Source: Gnetum montanum (taxonomy: Eukaryota > Streptophyta > Gnetopsida > Gnetales > Gnetaceae). From it: a stretch of 64,000 nucleotides of DNA. Positions 44,180 to 54,480 of this stretch are shown in pieces. The stretch lies in NCBI GenBank assembly GCA_015680685.1, contig MNCI01030941.1, positions 16,763 to 80,762 of the forward strand, read 5' to 3'. Every line of letters begins with the position of its first letter. Position 1 is the first letter of the stretch. Under the pieces are notes generated by a model that searched no databases, was not told the origin of the DNA, and saw only the letters and a list, made by a program, of their open reading frames with translations. A program made the translations under genes and the position numbers.

Positions 44180-44420
44180 GTAATTAGTTATAAAATTAAA
44201 GATAAATGTGCCAAAAACAGTTTCATCTCCTTAGTTATACTGCGAAACTAGATTTGGAAACCACCTAAGCAAAGAGGATTAAATATTATAATCTTTCAAG
44301 GAAATTTTCTCCTAATAATTAATGTCACACGGAGATAAAAAAAATTCATTAAGGCAAGCAGTAAGGTATAACCTGACTTTGATAATAACCTTACTAACGA
44401 TTGGCCCTGTGTGATTGCAG
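44180..44420 (+). other. Putative leader intron before ORF2
   Basis: The donor AAGG|GTAATT is at 44180 and the acceptor GTGTGATTGCAG ends at 44420, immediately before the ORF2 ATG. A branch-site-like TTACTAAC lies at 44390-44397. The 241-nt interval is AT-rich as plant introns are. The acceptor and branch site are convincing; the donor is one of several options (see 42381). Confidence 0.45.
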
Positions 44421-47218
44421 ATGTCCTCGAAACGCGGACAACAGGAAGGTCTTGCTCAAGGTGGGATCATGCAACCTAGGAGAGGTGAAGGACAAGTTCC
44501 TACCAAACAACATGTAGAGTAGGAAGAATAATCATTTAGCATACACCAAGAAGACCCCACCACTGTACAATCAAGGCAGGTGGAAGGAGAAGTTGTTGCA
44601 GCATTTGAACAGGGACGACATCTCACGTTGCCCTAGGATTGTGTTCAGGCCATCCATGAAAGGTCCATATTTACTACAGTGATCATGGAATTAAACTTTG
44701 GACCTTTCATAGAATTTTCTTTGGAGGCCATTAGGGATCACCTCAAAGGATCCCCATTATGGCCTACCCTCTATGAAAGTGGTGCTTGGTACTTAGGGGA
44801 AACGTACCAATTTTGGCACAATAAATAACAAGGCACCATGGTTAACATTTGTGGTGTGACTGCTGATTTCTCTATTCAAGCCATTTTGAAAGTATTAAAC
44901 CTTTCGAATATAGGGCCAAAGGTTGCTCAGTTGACTACCCACTCAGACCCTGATGCACGAAGAGTTTGGTTAGATAGGACGTACGGCAAGGAAGATAAGA
45001 CCTTTGGGGAGTTGATGACGAAAAAGAGGATTTATTTCAAAATAGGGACTTATCACATCTTCCCCACAAAAGGTTTAAAAAGAATTTCAACATATTTAGC
45101 AGGAGGATGTGTAGTGTTAATGGGAAAGGTTAATGCTAACCTACCTCATCTATATTTTACGAAGATGCTGAGGCCATTTGAAGAACGGAAGATAGGGAAG
45201 TTTGCATTGCCATTCCCTTGTCTTATTAGGAAGCTATGCAGACATGCTTCCATTAGAGGATACATCAATGATGTCCTTCAAAAACCCCAAAATGCTTCAT
45301 ATGCCAAACTGCTAAAGCCACCAGCGGCAAGGAAAATCACTGGTGAGACGCTAGGCCGAAACAAGAAAAAGAACAAATGGCAGGGCCAACTGGAACTCAA
45401 CTTGTAGGACCTAGCTAACATCTAAGCATGAGACCCAATCAACAATAAGAAGCAGGGCCTAGCAAGGGCCAGCAAGATCAACCACCACCATCGCCACAAG
45501 ATTACAGACCGTTGATGAGCCATCTCAGGGCCATCGCTGAGACGATTAGTTGGGGAAGTCGTGATGATGCAAATCTCTTCTACATCATCGATGATGCTTT
45601 ATAGGCTATGGTTTCTATGGATCACATGCAGGATGAAGTGTCCATTTAGAAATGAGGAGAAGAGAGCACTTGGTCACAACAGATTTCAAGGAATGCTGCA
45701 TATTTTTAGGTGTAGTTGGAAACTAGTGAAGGGGCCACGGTGGTGGTCATGCAGCACCAGGATGTAGCAAGAGACACAGAAGTGGTAACAGACCACATTA
45801 AAAAATCATTCAATGTGCCTATTCTACCACCAAAAGATCTTACAAGAGCACGGGATGCTCAAACTCTAGCCGGTACCTCAATGACTCCTGCAAAACATGA
45901 AGATGTACTTGACTAATTGCTACAAATAAGACAGGTAATGACATCCTTATTTGACATCCCATAGGATGTTACAACAATACAATCAAACCTCATTTCCACT
46001 AAGAAGAAGCTAGTCTTGATGAAGATGAGGGCCGAGCATGCTCAAGTAGAAGTGCAATGATTGCAAGAAAGGCTTCTGACCCTACAAGAAGCATAGCGGG
46101 ATCCTTCTCAATTCATTCCCACAAACTAGCTGGACACTTTCAGAACTGAGCAACTTACTAAACTATTGAAAGAGAATAAAAGGATGGCAGAAGAAAAAGA
46201 GAAGGCTATTTGGGATGCCTCTATGGCACAAGTGCAAACTTACATGCACACCAAGGCACTCAAAGCCTTACAAGAGTAGAACAAATAACTTGTTGCTAAC
46301 AACCTTTGATTGACCTCTGTGGAGAAACAAAAGAATATTTTCCAAGAACATTTTCAATAGTTGCGAGAACAACTAATCAGGGTCAACCAGGACATGAACC
46401 ATTTAGTCAGGGAAAATTGGACCCTCTCAATGGAGGAGGTATGCACCATCCTTCAGAAAATGGCCAGTGAAATAAGTGCATGGTAGAATGAGGCTAAAAG
46501 ATATGAGAAACTAAAGGAGCATTTCTAGGACTAGGTGGGGATGTATAGACAAATCATTGAGAAGGAGATCCATATGGCCAAGGCCCACATCAATGCTCTC
46601 AGTGCACAACACACTAATTGGTGGGCCATATTTGACACATATGCATTTGTCCACCAGGTGGAAGTTAAGAGCTAGGACCTGCAGATCTAGGACCTTACAG
46701 AGTACATGGAGTTGGCAAACCTACAATATGCCAACCTTGCCATGTTAACAATAGGGTTCTCGAGAACAAAGCTTGAGCAACAGGTAGCCACCACCTACGT
46801 CAAATGTGAAATAGAATTTGTAGAACGCAAGAAAACATTGCAAAAATTGGAGGTTGCAAATTCTAAACTCGAGGTGGTTAAAGCAAGCTACCAGGGACAG
46901 AAAGGTATCACAATAGACTTGGCTCAATGGCTTAAATATTTTCAAGAATACAGAGACAAATCCAAAGCCTATGAGGAGGAACGGTGGGTGTTTGTGACTT
47001 GATATGTCAAAGAAAATAAAATGTTTCCGCAACTACCATGTCCATGGGAGGTGTTGACTCCATCAAACATTAGAATATTAGCATGGACAGCATAGGATCC
47101 CTAAACTAAAGAGGAGAAACTCCAGGCCATACTTTGACACCATCAAATCCCAAGACCTAGAGCACAAAACAAGGGAAAGGCACCCATGGTGGAGCCACTA
47201 CCACCAGGAACTACATGA
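44421..47218 (+). pseudogene. ORF2 of element A: domain plus long coiled coil
   Basis: This reading frame of about 930 codons sits where env-like genes lie in Athila elements. It starts MSSKRGQQEGLAQGG right after a splice acceptor. The N-terminal half (to 45407) has a globular pattern VNICGVTADFSIQAILKVLNL ... RVWLDRTYG ... FPTKGLKRISTYLAGGCVVL ... LPFPCLIRKLCRH, resembling the plant 'putative transposon protein' domain found in many env-position ORFs. A frameshift near 45440-45500 leads to an Ala/Glu/Lys/Gln-rich second half (45500-47218) with heptad-like coiled coil (about 46000-47000) and a basic tail ending at TGA 47216-47218. No signal peptide or membrane segment is evident, so it is not a classic envelope. 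Four in-frame stops in the first half are at Gln codons; 44838-45407 is open. Function unknown. Confidence 0.7.
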
Positions 47219-47398
47219 GTTTCACCCAATTTTGTAGTTATAGGACTTTCATTTGTGTTCTTTGTGTTGTGTCTCAATTTTGTTTTGATTCCACACTGCA
47301 GCATGAATCCATTCTAGTCAGTCAATAATCCCATACCTATCCACTATGTAATCAATGGAGTTTGTTCTCACTTTAACTTGAGGATGATTTTCATTTTG

Positions 47399-47409
47399 TC
47401 ATAGGGGTA
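47399..47409 (+). other. Polypurine-tract position of A
   Basis: TCATAGGGGTA directly precedes the 3' LTR. It is short and partly decayed but is in the required place for plus-strand priming. Confidence 0.5.
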
Positions 47410-48205
47410 TGATGAATCATGATTTTTTGGCCATGATATCATGTACACGATATCACAGCCTAGACACGATCTTGCGTATGCAATATCGTAGCCTGTCTCC
47501 TCATCTATAAATAAGAGGCAGGTAGATTTGGTAAAGGAGAGTAGTTTTTAGTATTAAGGTAGGGACTTTTTATCAGTTTTTTTTCCTCTCAAACCTTTCT
47601 CCTAGTGCATACCTACAGTGTGATGATTGTAATTGTACGACATCCTTATTCAAGTGTGACATACTTGGACATGCACATGATCAGCAATCAAGATCAAGAT
47701 TACTTCATCATTCCAGCATCCACTTAGCTTAATTATTTAATTTTTATTGTTATTTATTGCTTTCTTAGTTAATATCTCTCTACCCTTATCTCCTAGTAAT
47801 GTGGAATGAGTACGACTTAATCACAAGCATTTAAGTGTGACTACTTGATAACCCAGTAGCGTACCTAGGCCATGTGCTTGGTAATCCTAGTGGTAGTTGT
47901 GCATGAGGTCTAGGATGTGTACAGATGATTAAGGAATAGATGCTCATTGCACTTAGGCTAGTTTAGATTCTCTCTCATCCTCTCTCTCTCTTAACTTAGT
48001 TTATATTATTTCCCATCATACCCAGGAGTAGCATTAGTGTAGGAACACATCATACACCTCACTCTAGACTAAACCATACATGACAAAGCTAATACTAGTC
48101 CAGGTGGGAAGATAGTGAACTAGTCCATCTACGGAGTTTGACCGGATCATGCGTGAAAAGCTCGTATTCATATGGTTGAGTGTAGGGGTACCTCACCACT
48201 CATCA
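47410..48205 (+). repeat. 3' LTR of element A (796 bp)
   Basis: It runs from TGATGAATCATG to ACTCATCA and is followed by the ACAAC duplication. The TATA box TCTATAAATAAGAGG is at 47503-47517. It lacks the 30-40 bp present near 40236-40280 in the 5' copy. Confidence 0.95.
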
Positions 48206-48210
48206 ACAAC
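48206..48210 (+). other. Target-site duplication of A, right copy (ACAAC)
   Basis: Identical to 39537-39541. After it the C LTR resumes with TTGTATACTTTGAATTC. Confidence 0.95.
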
Positions 48211-48498
48211 TTGTATACTTTGAATTCAAACATTGCAATATTTTTCATTATTTTAATAAAATATTCAGTTCATTCATTGTACAAGTTCATTTAGTGATTA
48301 ATTTATGTGCTTTCCTTTTAATCAATCTACATTTTATTTAAATTACTTATCTTCTTTACACTTCCTAAGTCCTTTGGTGATTGACAAGACCACCCAAGGT
48401 GCCTTGGATTCTCTTTATCAGAGGTGCTTGGGATCCAAGGTTAGGTTGTTTAACTAGAATTTTCAATTTTCTAGCAACCAAATTTTTCAAGCATTATA

Positions 48499-49555
48499 TT
48501 TCCTTAGTTGTCTTCTTAGCATTACTTTCAATGCAATTTGTGCTTAGATGTTGTATCCTTTCTTGCTCTAAATTTGGTTCTAGGAAAAACAACAAACAAA
48601 TTCAAAACATAGAAATTAATCAAAAATATATAACATTTGGAAACAAAGTTATAGCGTTTAGAGCATCTAAGTATCTAAGTTGAGTTTATGCAGGTGTGAG
48701 AATTTTCTTGGTGTGATTTAGATCTAACATGATATCATGGCTACTACCCCTACAACTATGTTGGCTAAGGGCTCAACTAGATTTAGTTTGGTTGAGGATA
48801 CTATCTTTTATGAAGGTCCTCAAAGATCTTCATAAGGTTCATTGATTCTTAGAAGTACATTAATTTCATGGTGGCAAAGATAGATGAGGCCTTTAAAACA
48901 CCTCAAAAAAATTCATTGATAAACAAAGAAGTCTAGTAGCTAGATCTTAATTGTAATTTTGATTAGATTCAAGAGCAAGAATAATTATCCTTTTTCCCAT
49001 AAAAAATGCTACCTTGTGACCATGTTTTGGCAAAAATTATGAACCATTTTTTAACATGTAAAATAAAATTCATGTCCAACATTATGAAACAAGCAATGAA
49101 TTTCATTACGTTAGTGTATTTGGGCTCAAAAGTCAAAAATGCTGCAAAATGTGGCACAAAAAGTTAAAAATGTTGGTGGCCCATACACTACAGTTTTGGA
49201 CCATGGAAACAATCAAATATGATGTGTAACTATCCAAGATACTTGGCAAAACCTAATCAACATAGTAATAATAAATGGTGACTTTTTAAAACAAGAATCA
49301 AGATCATTTTTGGAGACTTCTGGATCATTTAAGACTTCTCCAAATGAGAGACTTTTGGAGAAAATGTGAGAGCCTAGAGATATTTTTTCATTTAATGTTG
49401 ATCATTATGAGCATAGAGAACCTATTGAAGTGGTACCCAGAAGTAGATTAACTTTAGATACATTTTGAAGGACTTTAGGACACATACTACCCACCCACAA
49501 GCTAGATTTTTAGCACCATTCTCCATGAAGATCTGCAGAACATTCATAGTTTCAC
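48499..49555 (+). other. Unassigned stretch with a Met-type primer-site remnant
   Basis: GATCTAACA followed by TGATATCATGGC at 48729-48740 looks like an LTR end plus a decayed initiator-Met primer site (TGGTATCAGAGC), and an open start MATTPTTMLAKGSTRFSLVE follows at about 48738. That is the arrangement seen in Copia and some gypsy elements, but no gag or later domain could be recognised before 49555. No matching LTR was found. Confidence 0.3.
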
Positions 49556-49559
49556 AATT

Positions 49560-49850
49560 TGCATTCTCTCATCATTGTACTTTGCAATTAATACAAAGTT
49601 TATAGTTTGTTTTCAGTCATAATTTCTATTATTTTCTATATCATATCTTATTTGGTAATAGATTTTCTATGTTCTTAGGTGAACAACAAGACCTTTGATA
49701 ACAGATTTTCTAAGTTCTTAGGTGATTGACAAGATCACCTAAGTTTCCCTAGATCCTTTTAAGGGCCATGGATCTTTGGGTTAAGACTATTTCACATGGA
49801 TTCTTTTGGTTTTTCACCATTCATTTTTTACACCGTTATAGATTTTTGGT
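49560..49850 (+). repeat. 3' end of G 5' LTR, with local duplication
   Basis: AGGTGATTGACAAGATCACC...TTTCCCTAGATCC aligns with 48370-48411 (C) and 21455-21495 (E/D). A roughly 45-bp piece around AGATTTTCTA...TTCTTAGGTGA is duplicated (about 49659-49689 and 49703-49733). The upstream two thirds of this LTR are missing. Confidence 0.6.
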
Positions 49851-50284
49851 ACTAAATGAAGGACCTTCACCTAACTTCCTCATCCAACCCCATTTACAAA
49901 TATTCTCTACTTGTTTTTACTTTGCATAGCGTATTTGATAAAGTAGAAATCATTTTGGGTTTTCTTTAATCCTACCATTTTATGCTACAACCAATCTTCC
50001 TTTTCATAGTTGCAAAAAATTATTATTGTTTTTTTTATAGTTGTAGTTCATAATATTTTCCCTGTTCTTCACATTTACAATTTCACAAAGTTTTTCCCAT
50101 ATACATTGAACCATTTTTCCTATTTTTGCCAGTGTTGATTAAATACGATAGGATAAATACACTACATTTTGTTGATCCTCTTTTATGCTTGGAAAAAGTT
50201 GTTATTATATTTGCATATCACCTTACTCTCCCTATTTTCATACTTACATTATATCCTAATTTTTTTCATATACACTACACTTTA

Positions 50285-50520
50285 TTTATGCTACAGTCTC
50301 ACAAACTGTGCTCTTACAAGCTGTAAGCTTATCTTGTATGTTACACCTCTTACAAGATGCAAGCTTGTATTATACACTATAGCTTTTCTCATATGCTAGA
50401 CCTCTTATTATCAGCAAGCTTGTCTTACATGATATACCTATTACAAGCTACAAACTTGTTAAATACGCTACAACTCTCATACAGTATAAGCTTATATGCT
50501 ACAAGCTACACCTTGTTTAA
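50285..50520 (+). repeat. Tandem repeat, about 50-60 bp unit
   Basis: Four to five diverged copies built around CTTACAAGCTACAAGCTTGT and TATGCTACA(C/G). AAGCTT and GCTAC words recur throughout. It lies in the leader between LTR and gag of G. Confidence 0.7.
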
Positions 50521-51039
50521 AATGTTAAAAGCCTTTATCATGCTTGCCTAATTACTTGGTCTTGCATGGTTTATGCCTTTTGAGTTGACCATACCTTCAT
50601 ATAGCATTGTGGCCATGGTCTCTAACTAGGAATCCATTCATATCTACAATCTTAAGGATCCAATCATTGTTGAACATCATCAAACTCTTAGGCATGCCTA
50701 CTAGAATCCTCTATACACAAATATAAATGTGGATTATTACAACTTCATTTGCCCAAAAATACAAGTTGATTTATGTATCCTACACTAGGAATTAGATCCA
50801 AGCACTAATTTAAGATCATCCATGGGAACAGAAAGGAGTGCATTATCTTCCCCTATGATCACATTGAGTTGATGAAATCTTATGGATGCATGCTAGTGCA
50901 AATGGTAGAGGCTAACAATGAGGTTGAAGCTAGTAGGGAAGCTAGCCTAGAATAAGAATAAGAGGAGAAAGAGGAGTTCAAGCCTATTATGAGCTAGAGG
51001 CACACTTAGGAAAACTTTTGCAATGATCTTTCCTAGAAG

Positions 51040-53340
51040 TGACCATGTTTAATATTGTGCTTCCCACCTCTATAGTAAACCAAGTATCCCTTATGACCTC
51101 TCCAAGCCAAGTGTCACAATCTACTTCTTTGTTTACTTGTTTACCTCAATCCCTTTTGCCACTAAATCCCAACCTCCACCAATTTCTTGCATACTTTAAC
51201 CATTTACAATTTCAGCTAGTCATTTTGTGGGATCTCAAATATGACATGTGTCATGTAATCCATTTGTTTAAAATACCTCCTTCATTTCTCAATCCCAATT
51301 CAAACCTCATTTCCCATGTTTAATCCCCTACAATGATAACTACACAACCCCTATAGTCCATACCATTTCCTATTCCATAGCCACAACCATTGCTACCAAA
51401 CTACAAATGTAATTATCAAGAGCTCCACAAGGCCTAGATCAAGCCTTCCAACTAATCCAAAACCTTATCAATAAATTGCCAAAACTCAAAGCTATTACAA
51501 CACAAATGGTGAAGGTCATGGACTTCTACCAGGATAATTCCATCAATCATATCATTCCTCAAATAACATTACCTATGGGCATGCCTATCCCAAACTTCAC
51601 CAAATACAACGGTGAAAAGACCCTAATGCACATCTTGTCACATTCCATTCTAAGTACCTCCTATTGCAAGCATGGCCTCACATGATACAATGTATTTTCC
51701 CTATGTCCTTGACAGGGAAAGCTTTAGACTGGTATAGAATGTTGCCAAGAGAGTCTATCTCTTCACTTGATGACTTGATTATCTAATTTGTTAACAAATT
51801 TAAGTACAACTTAAAACCAAATGCAATATTAGACCAATTCATAAAAGTGAGGCAAGGGCCACTTGAAATAGTTCAAAGGTTTATTCAAAGATGGAATGCA
51901 ACACTTAATGGGATTCTGAAGCCCATCCTTGAGATCCATTTGTTAGCCATTTTCAAGGGGATGGTCAAAAATTTTATCAAGTCAAGGCTCTACTACTTAG
52001 AACCTTGATCATTAAGCCAAGCCTTTTCACAAATTAAGAACATCAAGGAGGCTACTGAAGCTAGTAATGATCTAGCCTATGTGGCCTAACAAAACACACA
52101 AGAGGAGGAATAAGGATAAGACCAAAAAAACACAAAGAACCATGGTTGTAGTATCAAAAGATATAAAACAAGCAAAAAGGTGAAAGTCTCCACCATGCAA
52201 TGCATCTTATGATCCATATCAACCATCTACTTTATATGCTCCTAACCAACCAAGATCAAATTTTGAGCACAAGGATAGAATTAGATATGTTAAGTTACCT
52301 ATGAAGCCCTTTGAGCTTCTAGACTAGTTTCTTAAAGACAACCATATTCAACATAAGCAACTATATGAGGAAGATCATAATAGGCACGGTCATTTTTGTG
52401 AGATAGCTAGAGTCTTAATGGTAGCAACAAAAGATGATCTAGAATTGTCAAAATACTTCAAGCTTGGTAGGTTCTGTCATTATCGTTAACTGGTTGGTCA
52501 TGACACTAATTCCTAATTAGTCCTTAAAGATGATTTCCAAAAGATGATCAATCAAGGAGCGCTACTGCTAGATGAACCCAACTCTTCAAACACCAACAAT
52601 AACATTTACACCATAGCCTTCCAAAGAATTGTTTGTCATCAAGGTATCACCTGGGTCTTAAAACCTAAAGCCTAGAACACCCTTTGTTATATGAGTACCA
52701 CCACCTTTGACTACTAAAGAGTCTTTTATCATACATGTCCCATCTTTAGTTACAACAACATCATAATCCAAACAAAGCATTATCAATCCTTCTAAAGCTA
52801 GGAAACCATTTGTTATTCAAGTTCCTCCACCATCTATAAGAAAACTGACAAAAAACTGTGGTCAATGGTCATCAATTAACAAGAAATCATCATCACAATA
52901 GTGATGAAAACAACCTATCACTAGGCCACATACAAAGCAAGATAACCCACCAAAGCCTACATCAAGAGTAGCTCTACTTGTGAACTCCATTGCTCATAGC
53001 ATTAACTAGACAACCAAGAGAGATTTACAAACCAGGTATGAACAATGGATCCAAGCCACATACATTGAAACATGAGCTAAATATTCTAGGAAGGATGGAG
53101 AAAATTAAGACTACTAAGATTGAAAAATCACAAGCCATGGAAAATAATTTTCTCATGATGATAGAATAAGCCAAATAGTCCTTGAAACAAAAGAACACAT
53201 CATTGAATCTATATGACCTAGTAATGACTTCTTTTGCTCATAAAGACCCATTAGTTCAAATGTTGACTTTTATTCCTATAACTAGAGACATCCCTACTAA
53301 CAAAGAATTCATTTGCTCTATTATCAAGTAAACTCTACTT
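51040..53340 (+). pseudogene. gag: Degraded gag and linker of element G
   Basis: This is a Tat-type gag relic with the same order as D. It includes KAITTQMVKVMDFYQDNSIN and PIPNFTKYNGEKT (51480-51620), a core near 51710-52000 with LDWYRMLPRES-like and NQMQY-equivalent LKPNAILD, and the Tat linker near 52280-52570 (LPMKPFELL..FLKDNHIQHKQ, HDTN, LKDDFQKMINQGALLLDEP). The pre-protease THRDAL-equivalent is near 53230. Heavily interrupted by stops and frame changes. Confidence 0.7.
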
Positions 53341-53379
53341 AGGAAAAATAAACATCATGTCATACTAACCTTTAATCAT

Positions 53380-53960
53380 AGCGAAGTAAAGATGGACCCA
53401 CAAAATAGAGAAGTATTATCTATTGGTCTCCTCATTATCATATGTGTTGACAAATACAAGATTCATCGTGTTCATGTGGATGACAAGGTGGAAAAAAATG
53501 TAATACTATTTACCATCACTGAGAACCTAGGCCTAACAAAAAATATCCAAGAAACATCTACCTCCACACTCAAGTTGTTTAATGGATCGCGAGTGATGGT
53601 ACAAGGTTCTATCTCCTTAAACTTTGTAGCTAGAGAATAGTTTCCCACATGCCAACTTTCTAATAGTCAAAGAGACACTAGATTTTAACTTGATTCTAGG
53701 AAAATCATGGTTGGCTAATCTTTGAGTAGTCTCATCTCCTATAGATCAAAAGATTCACTTACTATATGAGGATGGTAAATTTGTAATTCATGAGGATGGC
53801 ATGCTTCTACCATCTATGAACAATGTCAACATTGAACAAGCATTGAAGGTGAAGTTTCAAGATGAAACTCCTAATACTCAAGTTAGGGCCAATAAGAATA
53901 ATGTTAAGATTGCCAATGCTATAACATTGGATTATCAATGAGAACACTTACCACTTTCCA
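53380..53960 (+). pseudogene. Aspartic protease relic of element G
   Basis: The reading 53392-53640 has VHVDDKVEKNVILFTITENLGLTKNIQETSTSTLKLFNGSR and VQGSISLNFVARE, then after a stop DFNLILGKSWLAN (about 53680-53715), DQKIHLLYEDGKFVIHEDG and NNVNIE. It parallels D (23982-24445) and E. The catalytic DSGS is again unrecognisable. Confidence 0.7.
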
Positions 53961-54159
53961 TATCAAATAAGAAGAATAGTGAACATAAGATTGTGCCAAA
54001 GAAGCCCCTTAATCTATTAGAGATCAAGTAACAAATTTACAATCAACATCTTATCCCTTTCTTTGTTAATGAACATTTGTTTACTTTTGTAGCCTTATCC
54101 CATGTTTCATTGTTCATTTTGTTCTTGTATGATCTTTTAAAATTTTCTCATGCTTACTA

Positions 54160-54460
54160 AAGAAGTATAGCCATGGCCTACCATGGCCTAAAATTGATGA
54201 CACCATGGCCTGCCAGGGCCTAAAACTGGTAAACCATGACTTGCTAGGGTCTAAAACTTGTGACACCACATCCTCTGAGAACCTAAAATTAGTAAACCAT
54301 GGCCTTCCAGGGAATAAAATTGATGATACAATGGCTTACCATGGCTTAAAACTAATGACATAATGGCGTGCCAAGGCCTAAAACTAGTGATACCATAGCC
54401 TGCCAAGGCCTAAAACTAATAAACAATGGCCTACTAAGGCCTAAAACTAGGGAATATATA
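54160..54460 (+). repeat. GGCCTACCAAGGCCTAAAACT tandem repeat
   Basis: Seven to eight diverged copies of about 40 bp, each with (C)ATGGCCT(A/G)CCA(A/G)GGCCTAAAACT followed by AGTGA(C/T)ACC or AGTAAACC. One or two copies of the same word occur at 16110-16200, 18570-18620, 24745-24870, 27750 and 34298, all in protease-RT spacers. Confidence 0.85.
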
Positions 54461-54480
54461 ACCTCTCTTTCTTTCCCTTG

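Larger units (their letters stand above)
39542..48205 (+). mobile_element. Element A: complete nested Athila-like insertion without pol
   Basis: This 8664-bp LTR element has two LTRs (39542-40364; 47410-48205), ACAAC target duplications, a tRNA-Asp primer site (40365-40383), a gag relic (40506-42457), no protease, RT, RNase H or integrase, and a long second reading frame ORF2 (44421-47218) in the env-like position before the 3' LTR. The T-rich stretch after gag (42500-42610) resembles the tail after integrase in other Athila-like elements, so pol was probably deleted cleanly between gag and this tail. It keeps more CpG than its surroundings and is the youngest event here. Movement would have required enzymes from another element. 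Confidence 0.9.
37872..48498 (+). repeat. 3' LTR of element C, split by element A
   Basis: The LTR runs 37872-39541, is interrupted by A (39542-48205), and resumes after one copy of the ACAAC duplication at 48211, ending CAAGCATTATA at 48498. Its own length is about 1.96 kb. The join is proven by the reverse-oriented copies at 32077-32710 and 30620-31135, which run through the same point without interruption. It includes the TTGCTCC minisatellite (38490-38890) and the conserved tail AAGGTGCCTTGGATTC (48396-48411). Confidence 0.85.
49560..54480 (+). mobile_element. Element G: Tat-like, 5' part
   Basis: It has the end of a group 2 LTR (49560-49850), a leader with a tandem repeat (50285-50520), gag (about 51040-53340), protease (about 53380-53960) and the GGCCT repeat block (54160-54460) that begins the protease-RT spacer. 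Nothing of the spacer or enzymes follows, so G is truncated near 54480. Gag and protease parallel D phrase by phrase. Confidence 0.65.
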
